Below are positions 53,937 through 62,803 of a stretch of 64,000 nt of DNA, one piece after another. The notes beneath the pieces are model-generated. The model saw nothing but the letters and a program-made list of their open reading frames with translations. It made no database searches and was not told the DNA's origin. The stretch spans positions 3,144,501-3,208,500 of the forward strand of contig NZ_CP092480.1 in NCBI RefSeq assembly GCF_022429645.1. Direction: 5' to 3'. This stretch comes from Lutibacter sp. A80. GTDB lineage: Bacteria > Bacteroidota > Bacteroidia > Flavobacteriales > Flavobacteriaceae. Each line of letters opens with the position of its first letter. Positions within the stretch are counted from its first letter, which is position 1. The translations under genes and the position numbers were made by a program.

Positions 53937-54491
53937 TTACTTTTTTACTCTTTTTTGGTTTTGTTTTACAAAAGCTGCCCAGCCAGTGTAATTTTTACCT
54001 GTGGTAACTTTACCACTGTTGTAATAATGACAAACTGCTGCTGCTAATCCGTCTGTTGCATCTAAATTTTTAGGCAATGTTTTAATTTTTAATAGACTTT
54101 GTAGCATTTTAGCTACTTGTTCTTTACTTGCATTACCATTACCAGTAATGGCCATTTTTATTTTTTTTGGAGAATATTCTGTTATTGGAACTTCTCGAGT
54201 TAATCCTGCAGCCATAGCAACACCCTGTGCTCTTCCTAATTTTAACATGGATTGTACATTTTTACCAAAAAATGGTGCTTCTATAGCAATTTCATCGGGG
54301 TGGTACGTTTCTATTAAATGTATGGTTCGTTCAAAAATTAATTTTAGTTTTACATAATGGTCGTCGTATTTTTTTAATATCAGTTCGTCTAACTGCATTA
54401 ATTCCATTTTTTTATTTACAACCTTAATCAATCCAAAACCCATAATAGTTGTTCCGGGATCAATTCCTAATATAATTTTTTCTGAGCTCAA
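53937..54491 (-). CDS. ruvC: Holliday junction resolvase RuvC
   Basis: The 184-residue endonuclease resolves Holliday junctions together with RuvAB. Catalytic acids are visible in LGIDPGTTIMG (about 8-18), IAIEAPFFGKN (about 67-77) and the C-terminal DATDGLAAAVCHY segment. The start is TTG at 54491, with no upstream in-frame ATG and the usual opening MSSEKIILGID. ruvB is about 8.5 kb away near the right edge of this window; ruvA is not present. Confidence 0.95.
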   Translation of the reverse strand: MSSEKIILGIDPGTTIMGFGLIKVVNKKMELMQLDELILKKYDDHYVKLKLIFERTIHLIETYHPDEIAIEAPFFGKNVQSMLKLGRAQGVAMAAGLTREVPITEYSPKKIKMAITGNGNASKEQVAKMLQSLLKIKTLPKNLDATDGLAAAVCHYYNSGKVTTGKNYTGWAAFVKQNQKRVKK

Positions 54492-54566
54492 TTTGTTGTT
54501 TTATAAGGATTGGATTATTGACTTTTAAAAACTATAAATGGTAAGATAGCGTTTTTTAAAGCAATA

Positions 54567-54704
54567 TTATTTTGGATTTAAAAATCCGGTAATAATGTTT
54601 TCAATATTAAACCATAAGAAAATAATTAACAGTAATAATAGTACTAAAATAATTCCTCTTTTATAATTTGGTTTTTTTCGCTTTTTAAATCGTTGTTGTT
54701 CCAT
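54567..54704 (-). CDS. small single-span membrane protein, 45 residues
   Basis: An ATG at 54704 opens a 45-residue frame ending TAA at 54567. It encodes a basic N-terminus (MEQQRFKKRKKPNYKRG), one hydrophobic span (IILVLLLLLIIFLWF, about 18-32) and a short polar tail. The positive-inside pattern and clean start support a real gene. It fits between ruvC and mnmD on the same strand, 12 bp after the mnmD stop codon, so it is probably in their operon. No function is known to me. Confidence 0.72.
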   Translation of the reverse strand: MEQQRFKKRKKPNYKRGIILVLLLLLIIFLWFNIENIITGFLNPK

Positions 54705-54716
54705 ATTGTAAAATAA

Positions 54717-55379
54717 TTATTTTTTTAAAGCTCTTAACATTTCTCTTTTTCCTGGAGGTCCGGGCAATCTTTCAACAATAAAGCCAACAGATTGCATTGC
54801 TCTTCTAACACTTCCTTTAGCGCTGTAAGTTACTAAAACTCCATCGTTTTTTAAAGCATTAAACATAGTTTTAAAAATAGATTCTGTCCATAGTTCTGGT
54901 TGCACTCTTGCTCCAAAAGCATCAAAATAAATTAAATCGAACGAGTTAATGTCTTTAATTTCATTAAAAAATTGCTTTCTTTTTGTAAGTGTAAAACTAG
55001 GCGTTAAATTATTTTTAATTTCCCATTCCTGTTTGTGCATTAGATTAAAAATGTCTTTAAAATCTGTTGCGCTTAATTCTGAAACATAATTTAACTTATC
55101 AATTTCTTCAGCAGCCACAGGGTAGGCTTCAATACCAATATAATTTACTTCTAAATTAAATTTTTGGGCTTCTAAAAAAGTTATAAAACTATTTAAGCCA
55201 GTACCAAAACCTATTTCTAATATAGAAATTTTTTTATTAGAAAATAGAGATAATCCATTTTTAATAAAAACGTGTTTAGCTTCTTGTATTGCACCGTGTT
55301 TAGAATGGTATTGTTCATTCCATTCCGGTAGATGGATGGTTGAAGATCCATCAGATGTAGTAATTATTTCTCTTTTCAA
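54717..55379 (-). CDS. mnmD: tRNA (5-methylaminomethyl-2-thiouridine)(34) methyltransferase MnmD
   Basis: A 220-residue class I methyltransferase of the stand-alone MnmD type. It has the SAM-binding motif ILEIGFGTGLNSF (about 55-67), a TTSDGSSTIHLPEWNEQYHS opening typical of the DUF752/MnmC N-domain, and the FDAFGARVQPELW segment (about 151-163). It finishes wobble-uridine modification of certain tRNAs after MnmE/MnmG. The start is TTG at 55379; no ATG lies upstream in frame. It lies 4 bp after the cytochrome-like lipoprotein gene. Confidence 0.9.
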   Translation of the reverse strand: MKREIITTSDGSSTIHLPEWNEQYHSKHGAIQEAKHVFIKNGLSLFSNKKISILEIGFGTGLNSFITFLEAQKFNLEVNYIGIEAYPVAAEEIDKLNYVSELSATDFKDIFNLMHKQEWEIKNNLTPSFTLTKRKQFFNEIKDINSFDLIYFDAFGARVQPELWTESIFKTMFNALKNDGVLVTYSAKGSVRRAMQSVGFIVERLPGPPGKREMLRALKK

Positions 55380-55383
55380 TATT

Positions 55384-55815
55384 TTATTTTATAAGTAGCT
55401 TTTTAATTCTAGGAATTGGTCCGGTACAAGTAGTTTTATGGCAGGCTACGCAAGAGTTTACCATAAGATTAAACTGGTCTTTAACATCGTCTGGAGATGC
55501 AGAATAGATAGCTTTTTGATTTTCAAGAAATGCTTTTGAGAAAATTTCAAAACTAGCATCTCTGTCTTTTGGATTGGTTAAAACAGCAGAATGAATATCT
55601 AAAAATTTATCGGAAAAATCTCCAATAGCTTCTTTATTTACAATCTTGTTTTTTAAATCTTCATTGGCTTTGTACATTTCTTCCATTAGCAAAGCCATTT
55701 CAGAAAATTCATACATTACCAATTCTTCTTCGTTATTTTTAGGTGCTTCTTTTTTTGTAGAATTACACGAAAAAAATAAAACACTTCCTAGAATTAAGAG
55801 GGTTAAATTTTTCAT
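55384..55815 (-). CDS. cytochrome c-like lipoprotein
   Basis: This 143-residue protein has a lipoprotein signal with the lipobox Cys at 17 (SVLFFSC), an acidic helical body and a single CxxCH heme-attachment motif, CVACHK at 122-127, near the C-terminus. The C-terminal heme site and helical body recall class II (cytochrome c'-like) proteins. Its ATG overlaps the stop codon of the DUF4920 gene by one base (TAATG), which indicates translational coupling. Likely periplasmic or outer-membrane redox carrier; the partner is unknown. Heme attachment is inferred from the motif. Confidence 0.8.
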   Translation of the reverse strand: MKNLTLLILGSVLFFSCNSTKKEAPKNNEEELVMYEFSEMALLMEEMYKANEDLKNKIVNKEAIGDFSDKFLDIHSAVLTNPKDRDASFEIFSKAFLENQKAIYSASPDDVKDQFNLMVNSCVACHKTTCTGPIPRIKKLLIK

Positions 55816-56321
55816 TATTTTTTCATTAAAACACCATCTGCTTCAAAAGATAATGTGTATTTAGGTTCTGTTATTGCAGCAATTTCTTCTTCAGATTTGC
55901 CTGCATCTTCAGCAAAATGGCGAAGCTCTTCAATTGGGGTAGTTTTAACAAAGGCTTTTCCATTTACAATTACTTCTCTTCCATCTGCATTTAAAGGCAT
56001 AAAAAAGCCATAGTCTTTAAATTTTACAAAAGCAGTTGTTTCTTCTCCTAAATCTAAATTCATCCAGCAACCTTTTGCTTTACAAACTTCGTTAATTTTA
56101 GAAGCGAATTTTACATTAACAGTATCTCCTTCTTTTAAGTCTTTATATTTTTCAGCCATTTGTTCTTTTGTAATAACATTGTCATCTGTTATTTTATCAC
56201 CAAAAGAAATGTATGCAATTTCCTCTACTTCAGTGGCTTTCTCATTGTTTTTTGCTTTTTCATTTTTACAAGAAACTACCATAAATAAGCCTATAACTAC
56301 TAATATTACATTTTTTACCAT
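55815..56321 (-). CDS. DUF4920 lipoprotein
   Basis: The 168-residue protein has a lipoprotein signal with Cys at 18 (LFMVVSC) and a DUF4920 domain (about 35-165) containing the conserved EVCKAKGCWMNLDLG segment with two cysteines. DUF4920 is a beta-barrel-like domain of unknown function frequent in Bacteroidota. It is the first gene of the run DUF4920 - cytochrome-like lipoprotein - mnmD - small membrane protein - ruvC, all minus strand with short gaps. A -7 match TATATTTG lies 30 nt upstream. Confidence 0.88.
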   Translation of the reverse strand: MVKNVILVVIGLFMVVSCKNEKAKNNEKATEVEEIAYISFGDKITDDNVITKEQMAEKYKDLKEGDTVNVKFASKINEVCKAKGCWMNLDLGEETTAFVKFKDYGFFMPLNADGREVIVNGKAFVKTTPIEELRHFAEDAGKSEEEIAAITEPKYTLSFEADGVLMKK

Positions 56322-56350
56322 TTCAATTTGTTTAAATTCAACATTTTGAA

Positions 56351-56358
56351 CAAATATA
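56351..56358 (-). promoter_or_regulatory. candidate -7 element (TATATTTG) of the DUF4920-ruvC run
   Basis: Exact TAnnTTTG on the minus strand 30 nt upstream of the DUF4920 ATG; -33 not clear. Confidence 0.45.
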
Positions 56359-56416
56359 TTAAAAATAAAAAACTAACCTAAAAAGCATTTAAAACTTTTT
56401 AATGAAAAAAAATAAG

Positions 56417-56424
56417 TAATTTTG
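56417..56424 (+). promoter_or_regulatory. candidate -7 element (TAATTTTG) of ilvE
   Basis: Exact TAnnTTTG followed by C, 21 nt upstream of the ATG at 56446. It overlaps the in-frame TTG at 56422 and so argues against that start. Confidence 0.5.
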
Positions 56425-56445
56425 CTTAAACAAAATTTAAGTACA

Positions 56446-57498
56446 ATGGCTTTACATATAGAAAAAATAAAAAAATCTAAAATTTCTGATGTTGATTTTA
56501 GTAATTTAAAATTTGGTCAAATATTTACAGACCATATGTTTGAATGTGATTATGAAGATGGTGCTTGGCAAACTCCTAAAATTAGACCTTACCAAGCTAT
56601 TTCATTTGATCCTTCTGCAAAAGTCTTTCATTATGGTCAGGCTGTTTTTGAAGGAATGAAAGCTTATAAAGATGATGATGGTGATGTTTGGTTATTTAGA
56701 CCAGATCAAAACCAACAACGTATTAACAAATCTGCAGAGCGTTTAGATATGCCTGCTTTTCCAAAAGAGTATTTTTTCGAAGGTTTAACAGAATTGTTAA
56801 AGTTAGATAGTGATTGGGTTCAAAAAGGGGCAGATAGTTCATTATATATTAGGCCTTTTGTTATAGCTACAGAAAATTGTGTTTCTGCATCAGCTTCTAC
56901 AAGTTATAAATTTATGATTATTTGTTCTCCAGTACAAGCATATTATGGAGGTGAAGTTAGAGTTCAAATAGCAGATAAATACAGTAGATCTGCAAATGGT
57001 GGTGTAGGTTTTGCAAAAGCAGCAGGTAATTATGCCGCATCGTTTTTTCCAGCTAAATTAGCTGAAAAACAAGGATATCAGCAAGTTTTATGGACAGATG
57101 CTTCTAGTCACGAATTTTTAGAGGAAGCTGGTACTATGAATGTGTTTTTTAGAGTAAATGATACATTATTAACAGCACCTACAAGCGAAAGAATATTAGA
57201 TGGTGTAACTCGTAAAAGTATAATTCAGTTTGCAGAAGATAAAGGAATAAAAGTAGAGGTGCGACCTATTAGGGTAACAGAAATAATTTCGGCAGCTAAA
57301 AGTGGTGAATTATTAGAAATGTTTGGGGCAGGAACAGCAGCTGTAATTAGTCCTATTTTAGGTTTTGCTCATAAAGATGAGAAATTTGAATTACCAAAAG
57401 TAGAAAATAGCTATGCTTCATTTATAAAAAAGAGTTTAACAGATATTCAAAGAAACCTTGCAGAAGATAAATTTGGATGGAGATTTAAAGTTCAGTAA
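56446..57498 (+). CDS. ilvE: branched-chain amino acid aminotransferase
   Basis: A PLP-dependent class IV aminotransferase (350 residues from the ATG at 56446) that interconverts branched-chain amino acids and their 2-oxo acids. The PLP lysine lies in GFAKAAGNYAAS (about 190), followed by the family signature EFLEEAGTMNVFF (about 224-236) and the DGVTRKSI segment. Length suits the class IV BCAT-II group. It is a single gene; a weak hairpin (TAAGCAA/TTGCTTA, 57496-57521) follows the stop without a clear T-run. Confidence 0.96.
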   Translation: MALHIEKIKKSKISDVDFSNLKFGQIFTDHMFECDYEDGAWQTPKIRPYQAISFDPSAKVFHYGQAVFEGMKAYKDDDGDVWLFRPDQNQQRINKSAERLDMPAFPKEYFFEGLTELLKLDSDWVQKGADSSLYIRPFVIATENCVSASASTSYKFMIICSPVQAYYGGEVRVQIADKYSRSANGGVGFAKAAGNYAASFFPAKLAEKQGYQQVLWTDASSHEFLEEAGTMNVFFRVNDTLLTAPTSERILDGVTRKSIIQFAEDKGIKVEVRPIRVTEIISAAKSGELLEMFGAGTAAVISPILGFAHKDEKFELPKVENSYASFIKKSLTDIQRNLAEDKFGWRFKVQ

Positions 57499-57639
57499 GC
57501 AAACTTAGTAAGGCTTGCTTAAAAAAATAACTTTTTATAAATTGCAATGCTAAATTAATTTGAAAGTAAACCGATTTCAAATTCGATTTTCTTACTTTTT
57601 TTGGCATATTTATTGGTTTAAACCAAGTAAAAAATACAT

Positions 57640-58635
57640 ATGGCTACATTAGAAAAAGCAAAACAAAACATAGAAGAAATAGGTTTTTTAGATGTTGATA
57701 TACCAAAAAGCATCGATTTTGTAAAAGAAATAAAAAAACTAAGAAAAAAGAAAAATGCAATAATTTTAGCACATTATTACCAAGAAGATGCAATACAAGA
57801 TATTGCTGATTTTGTTGGAGATAGTCTAGCGTTAGCTCAAGAAGCAGCAAAAACAGAAGCTGATATTATTGTTTTTGCAGGAGTGCATTTTATGGCAGAA
57901 ACTGCAAAAATTTTAAATCCTACTAAAAAGGTTTTATTACCCGATTTAAAAGCAGGTTGCTCTCTAGCAGACTCTTGCCCTCCAGCTGATTTTGCAGCAT
58001 TTAAAAAACAACATCCAGATCATTTAGTTGTTTCTTATGTAAATACTTCAGCAGAAATAAAAGCATTAACAGATATTGTTTGTACTTCATCAAATGCAGA
58101 AAAAATTATAAACTCTATTCCAAAAGACCAACCTATTATTTTTGCACCAGACAGAAATCTAGGGTCTTGGTTAATTAAAAAAACAGGTAGAGACATGTTA
58201 CTTTGGGATGGTGCTTGTATGGTACACGAGGCATTTTCAATAGATAAAATTTTGAATTTATATGCCGAAAATCCAGGAGCTGAAATAATTGCACATCCAG
58301 AATCTGAAGCTCATTTATTAAAAGTGGCTAAATATGTTGGTTCTACTTCGGGCTTATTAAATTATGTAAAAAATAGTAAGGCTAAAACATTTATTGTTGC
58401 AACCGAAGTTGGTATTTTGCATAAAATGCGACAAGAATCACCAGATAAAATTTTAATTCCTGCACCTGTTGAAGATGATAGTTGTAATTGCAGTGAGTGT
58501 TTTTATATGAAGATGAATACTATGAAAAAATTGTATTTATGCTTAAAACACGAATTACCACACGTAGAAGTTGATTCGGAATTAAGTGAAAAAGCATTGG
58601 TTTCAATTGAACGTATGCTAGAACTTTCTAAATAA
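57640..58635 (+). CDS. nadA: quinolinate synthase
   Basis: The 331-residue enzyme condenses iminoaspartate with dihydroxyacetone phosphate to make quinolinate, using a [4Fe-4S] cluster. Cluster cysteines are visible in AGCSLADSC (about 106), DIVCTSSNA (about 148) and the C-terminal CNCSECFYMKMNTM segment. The IILAHYYQEDAIQDIADFVG opening is typical. It lies 6 bp before nadB, whose product supplies iminoaspartate, so the pair forms a channel-like NAD biosynthesis operon. Confidence 0.97.
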   Translation: MATLEKAKQNIEEIGFLDVDIPKSIDFVKEIKKLRKKKNAIILAHYYQEDAIQDIADFVGDSLALAQEAAKTEADIIVFAGVHFMAETAKILNPTKKVLLPDLKAGCSLADSCPPADFAAFKKQHPDHLVVSYVNTSAEIKALTDIVCTSSNAEKIINSIPKDQPIIFAPDRNLGSWLIKKTGRDMLLWDGACMVHEAFSIDKILNLYAENPGAEIIAHPESEAHLLKVAKYVGSTSGLLNYVKNSKAKTFIVATEVGILHKMRQESPDKILIPAPVEDDSCNCSECFYMKMNTMKKLYLCLKHELPHVEVDSELSEKALVSIERMLELSK

Positions 58636-58641
58636 AATTTA

Positions 58642-60237
58642 ATGAATGCCGAAAAAAAAATAAATAAAACCGATTTTTTAGTAATCGGTTCAGGTATTGC
58701 CGGCTTGTCTTTTGCTTTAAAAGCAGCAGAACACTTTAAAGATGCTACAATTACAATAATTACTAAGTACGAAAAAAATGAGTGTAATACTAAATACGCT
58801 CAAGGTGGTATTTCAACTGTTTGGAATAAAACGGTAGATTCTTTTGACCAACATATTGAAGATACCTTAATTGCAGGTGATGGAATTTGTGATGAAGCTA
58901 TAGTTAAAATGGTTGTTGAAAGCGCTCCTGATCGGTTAAGAGAATTAATAGATTGGGGAACAAAATTTGACAAAACTAAAGAAGGAAATTATTCTTTGGG
59001 AAGAGAAGGAGGACATTCGCAAGATAGAATTTTACACCATAAGGATATAACAGGAGCAGAAATTGAACGTGCACTTCTTGCGCAAGTAGAAAAAGCTGAG
59101 AATATTACGTTTTTAAAGTACCATTATGCAATAGACTTAATAACTGAACATCAGGTTAAGAAAAAGCATATTAAGCGAAAAGAAAAAATAACCTGTTTTG
59201 GAGCCTATGTTTTAGATGAAAAAAAGAATATAGTTAAAACTTTTTCTGCAAAAGCAACAATGTTAGCAACTGGTGGTAATGGGCAAGTATATAGTACTAC
59301 AACAAATCCTATTGTTGCAACGGGTGACGGAATTGCAATGGCATATAGAGCTAAAGCAGAAGTTTCTGATGTTGAATTTATTCAATTTCATCCAACAGCA
59401 TTATACAATCCAGGAGAATACCCAGCTTTTTTAATTTCTGAAGCAGTAAGAGGTGAAGGAGCCATTTTAAGAGATTATTATGGTGAACGTTTTATGAAGA
59501 AGTATGATGATCGTGAAGAATTAGCATCTCGAGATATTGTGGCAAGAGCTATAGATAATGAACTTAAAAAAAGTGGAGCTCCGCATGTTTATTTAGATTG
59601 TACACATATAGATTATGAAGCTTTTAAGAAACATTTTCCAAATATTACAGAGAAATGTTTGAGTTTAGGTGTTGATATTAGAAAAGATTATATTCCTGTT
59701 TCACCCGCACAACATTATATTTGTGGAGGTGTAAATGTTAACAAAAAAGCTAAAACATCTCTTAAAAATTTATATGCCTCTGGAGAAGTAACAAGAACAG
59801 GTTTGCATGGAGCAAATAGGTTGGCTTCAAACTCTTTATTAGAAGGACTTGTATTTTCTCATAATGCATGTGAAAATTTAAAAAAACGATTCCATAAAAT
59901 TAAAGAACCAAAAAATGTACCTATTTGGAATGACAGTGGAATTGCTAAAAACATGGAAAAAATATTAATTACGCATGATAGAAATGAAGTGAAAACTATT
60001 ATGAGTAATTATGTTGGTATTGTTCGTTCAAATGAACGTTTGCTTAGGGCTGAAAAAAGGTTAAGAGTATTGTATGAAGATAATAAACGCTTGTATGATC
60101 AATCTGAGCTTTCAACAGATTTGTGTGAACTTAGAAATTTAATAACTACAGCATATTTAATTACACAGTTTTCTAAAAACAGAAAAGAAAACCGAGGAGG
60201 TTTTTATAGTGCAGATTTAATAAAAAAGGAGCTTTAA
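58642..60237 (+). CDS. nadB: L-aspartate oxidase
   Basis: A 531-residue FAD enzyme that oxidises L-aspartate to iminoaspartate. It has the N-terminal FAD-binding motif VIGSGIAGLSFALKAAE (about 15-31), the conserved LGREGGHSQDRILHHKD segment (about 114-130), the EFIQFHPTALYNPGEYP active-site segment and the C-terminal helical domain. It is the second gene of the nadA-nadB operon. A strong terminator overlaps its stop codon. Confidence 0.97.
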   Translation: MNAEKKINKTDFLVIGSGIAGLSFALKAAEHFKDATITIITKYEKNECNTKYAQGGISTVWNKTVDSFDQHIEDTLIAGDGICDEAIVKMVVESAPDRLRELIDWGTKFDKTKEGNYSLGREGGHSQDRILHHKDITGAEIERALLAQVEKAENITFLKYHYAIDLITEHQVKKKHIKRKEKITCFGAYVLDEKKNIVKTFSAKATMLATGGNGQVYSTTTNPIVATGDGIAMAYRAKAEVSDVEFIQFHPTALYNPGEYPAFLISEAVRGEGAILRDYYGERFMKKYDDREELASRDIVARAIDNELKKSGAPHVYLDCTHIDYEAFKKHFPNITEKCLSLGVDIRKDYIPVSPAQHYICGGVNVNKKAKTSLKNLYASGEVTRTGLHGANRLASNSLLEGLVFSHNACENLKKRFHKIKEPKNVPIWNDSGIAKNMEKILITHDRNEVKTIMSNYVGIVRSNERLLRAEKRLRVLYEDNKRLYDQSELSTDLCELRNLITTAYLITQFSKNRKENRGGFYSADLIKKEL

Positions 60238-60253
60238 AAGCTCCTTTTTTTTG
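60222..60253. terminator. bidirectional terminator between nadB and the M13 peptidase gene
   Basis: AAAAAAGGAGCTTT pairs with AAAGCTCCTTTTTT; the stem includes the nadB stop codon region. A/T runs on both sides suit the convergent genes. Confidence 0.85.
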
Positions 60254-60261
60254 ATATAAAT

Positions 60262-62358
60262 TTACCAGATTTTAACTCTATCTTCTGGTTTTAAATACAT
60301 GTTATCTCCTTCAACAATATTAAATGCTTCGTAAAATGCATCTACATTTTGTAGTGGCATATAAGCTCTATACATTCCTGGTGAATGTGGGTCTGTTTTA
60401 ATTAAATTTTTCATAGCCTCATCTCTCATAATAGTTCTCCAAATAGTAGCCCAAGACATATAAAAACGTTGTTCAGGTGTAAATCCATCAATAGCTGTAG
60501 GTTTTCCATTTTTCTCGTAAAAGATTTGTAAACCATCAAAAGCAGCATTAATACCACCTAAATCGCCAATATTTTCACCTAATGTAAACTCTCCATTTAA
60601 ATTTACATCATCTATAGCTACTACAGCACTGAATTGGTCTATTAATTTTTTACCTAATGCTGTAAATTGTTCTAAATCTTGTTCAGTCCACCAATTGTTT
60701 AAGTTACCGTCTGCATCGAATCTTGCACCTGAATCGTCAAAACAATGTGATATTTCGTGACCAATAACAGCTCCAATTCCTCCATAATTAACAGCTTCAT
60801 CTGCTTGATAATTGTAGAAAGGTGGTTGTAGAATTGCTGCAGGAAAAACAATTTCATTATTTACAGGATTAAAATATGCATTTACAATTTGTGGTGCCAT
60901 TCCCCATTCGGTTCTGTCAACTTCTTTTCCAAGTTTATTCATGTTTTTTGTGAAGTTCCATTTTGCAATATTTATAGAGTTTTCAAAGTAAGAACCTCCG
61001 TCTTCAATAGCTTTTACATCCAATTCAGAGTAATCTTTCCATTTGTCTGGATATGCTATTTTAACAGTCATTTTATCTAATTTTTCTATAGCTTTTATTT
61101 TGGTTTCAGGGCTCATCCATTCTAAAGCATTAATTCTTTTTTCGAAACCTAGCATAACATTTTTAATCATTTCCTCAGCTTTAGCTTTTGCTTCAGGTGG
61201 AAATTTTGCATCAACATATAATTTACCTAATGCTTCACCAATAGAACCGTTTAGTGTTGATAAAGCTCTTTCGTTTCTTGGTCTTTGTTGTTTTGCACCT
61301 GTTAATTCTTTGCTGTAAAACTCCCAGTTTGCATTTTCTAATTCTTCATTTAATAAACTAGCAGCTCTATCTATGGTTGTCCAGCGTAAATACAATTTAA
61401 TGTCTTCAATAGAACTTGAAGAGATTATATTTTCAACAGCTTCCATATATTTTGGTTGCATTACAATTACACGTTCAAGAGAATCAATTCCTAAATTTTT
61501 AAAGTAAGAGTTCCAATTTATTGAGGGAGTTAAAGCAGTAAGTTCTTCAATAGTTTTTGGGTTGTAAAGTTTTCGTGTGTCTCTAGATTCTTCTTTAGTA
61601 AACCTTGGTTCTGCTAAATTATACTCATAGTCAAATATTTTTTGAGCATTTGTTTTTGCCATTTCTTCAGTGTCGCCAAAATATTGTAGCATTTTTGCAA
61701 TATGTGCTATGTATTTTACTCGTTTTTCTTTGGTGTCTTCATCTTGATCTACGTAATAATCACGAGATAGCCCTAAGCCTGCAGGAGAAACATATCCAGC
61801 ATTCATTTTACTATCTTTTAAATCGTTAAATACAGAAAATCCAAAAAATCCACCATAGCCATAAGGAGCTAATTCGGTAAGTAAATTTTGTAAATCGTTT
61901 ATGTTATTTAATGCCTCAATTTTATTTAAAAAAGGCAATACTGGAGCAATACCTTGTTTATCTCTAGTTACGGTATCCATAATAGATTCGTAAAAGTTTA
62001 CGGCCTTTTTTTGATCAGATTCTAAAGTTAAATTTCCTTGAGCATCTTTTAATTTTGGAAATTTGTTTTCAGCAATTGCTTCATTTAAAATTGTTAGAAC
62101 ATCTTCATCGGTTTTTTTTCTTAATTCGTTAAAACTACCCCAAGAAGTTCTGTCTGCTGGAATTTCAGCTTTATCTAACCAGCTTCCGTTAACATATCTA
62201 AAAAAATCGTCGTTTGGTTTTACTGAAGTGTCCATGTTTTCAACAATAATACCTGGTATTTTTTCTATTTCGGTTTGTGGTTCTCCTTTACAGGAAAAAA
62301 CGAGTGATAATGCTATTATTGAAGGATATAACATTAAGCTTTTAAGTTTGTTTTTCAT
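60262..62358 (-). CDS. M13 (neprilysin-like) family zinc metallopeptidase, lipoprotein
   Basis: The 698-residue enzyme has a lipoprotein signal (LSLVFSCKGE, Cys about 23), the peptidase M13 N-terminal domain (about 45-420) and the catalytic M13 domain (about 475-695). Zinc motif VIGHEISHCFDDSG (about 535) and the third ligand in GENIGDLGG (about 591) are intact, as is the NAYFNPVNNEIVFPA substrate-binding segment. It should be an oligopeptidase facing the periplasm or the outside. It lies 27 bp downstream of the MazG-like gene on the same strand. Confidence 0.95.
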   Translation of the reverse strand: MKNKLKSLMLYPSIIALSLVFSCKGEPQTEIEKIPGIIVENMDTSVKPNDDFFRYVNGSWLDKAEIPADRTSWGSFNELRKKTDEDVLTILNEAIAENKFPKLKDAQGNLTLESDQKKAVNFYESIMDTVTRDKQGIAPVLPFLNKIEALNNINDLQNLLTELAPYGYGGFFGFSVFNDLKDSKMNAGYVSPAGLGLSRDYYVDQDEDTKEKRVKYIAHIAKMLQYFGDTEEMAKTNAQKIFDYEYNLAEPRFTKEESRDTRKLYNPKTIEELTALTPSINWNSYFKNLGIDSLERVIVMQPKYMEAVENIISSSSIEDIKLYLRWTTIDRAASLLNEELENANWEFYSKELTGAKQQRPRNERALSTLNGSIGEALGKLYVDAKFPPEAKAKAEEMIKNVMLGFEKRINALEWMSPETKIKAIEKLDKMTVKIAYPDKWKDYSELDVKAIEDGGSYFENSINIAKWNFTKNMNKLGKEVDRTEWGMAPQIVNAYFNPVNNEIVFPAAILQPPFYNYQADEAVNYGGIGAVIGHEISHCFDDSGARFDADGNLNNWWTEQDLEQFTALGKKLIDQFSAVVAIDDVNLNGEFTLGENIGDLGGINAAFDGLQIFYEKNGKPTAIDGFTPEQRFYMSWATIWRTIMRDEAMKNLIKTDPHSPGMYRAYMPLQNVDAFYEAFNIVEGDNMYLKPEDRVKIW

Positions 62359-62385
62359 ATTGTTTAATTGTTAGTTAGTTTAAAA

Positions 62386-62772
62386 TTATTTTTTTAACAC
62401 TTTACCTATGTTTGGCTTAAAATAATTTGGGCCTTTTAATACTTTTCCATCTTCTCTATAAATTGGTTTTCCATTTGCACCTAATTTACTCATATTACTA
62501 AGTTGGATTTCATTAAAAACTTCTTCAATTTTATGTTGCATTCCGTGTTCTAAAATTGTGCCACACAAAATGTACAGCATATCGCCTAGTGCATCAGCAA
62601 CTTCTATAAGGTCATTTTTTTTTGCAGCTTCTAGGTATTCTTCGTTTTCTTCAGCCATTAAATCGAACCGTAGTTTTGATTTATTTTCTGAAAGTTGTGC
62701 AATTGGTTCTTGGTTAATACCAAGTCCAAATGCTTCGTGAAATTCTTGTACTGCTTTTAATTTGTTTTTCAT
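62386..62772 (-). CDS. MazG-like nucleoside triphosphate pyrophosphohydrolase
   Basis: A 128-residue all-alpha NTP pyrophosphatase-like protein. The metal-binding pattern is visible as EENEEYLEA (about 41-49) and the later EVADALGDMLYIL segment (about 57-69), matching ExxE...ExxD. The C-terminal GPNYFKPNI segment is typical of the phosphoribosyl-ATP pyrophosphohydrolase-like subgroup. It may clear non-canonical nucleotides; the substrate is unknown. A -7 match TATATTTG lies at 62796-62803 on the minus strand, 24 nt upstream. Confidence 0.85.
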   Translation of the reverse strand: MKNKLKAVQEFHEAFGLGINQEPIAQLSENKSKLRFDLMAEENEEYLEAAKKNDLIEVADALGDMLYILCGTILEHGMQHKIEEVFNEIQLSNMSKLGANGKPIYREDGKVLKGPNYFKPNIGKVLKK

Positions 62773-62795
62773 TTAATTACGGGTTCTTTATACTA

Positions 62796-62803
62796 CAAAT
62801 ATA
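62796..62803 (-). promoter_or_regulatory. candidate -7 element (TATATTTG) of the MazG-like gene
   Basis: Exact TAnnTTTG on the minus strand; probably drives the MazG-like and M13 peptidase genes. Confidence 0.45.

Noticed and set aside
56422..56445. TTG start of ilvE
   Set aside because: It overlaps the -7 box TAATTTTG; the ATG at 56446 fits the family.
57496..57521. Terminator after ilvE
   Set aside because: A 7-bp stem without an immediate T-run; not strong enough.
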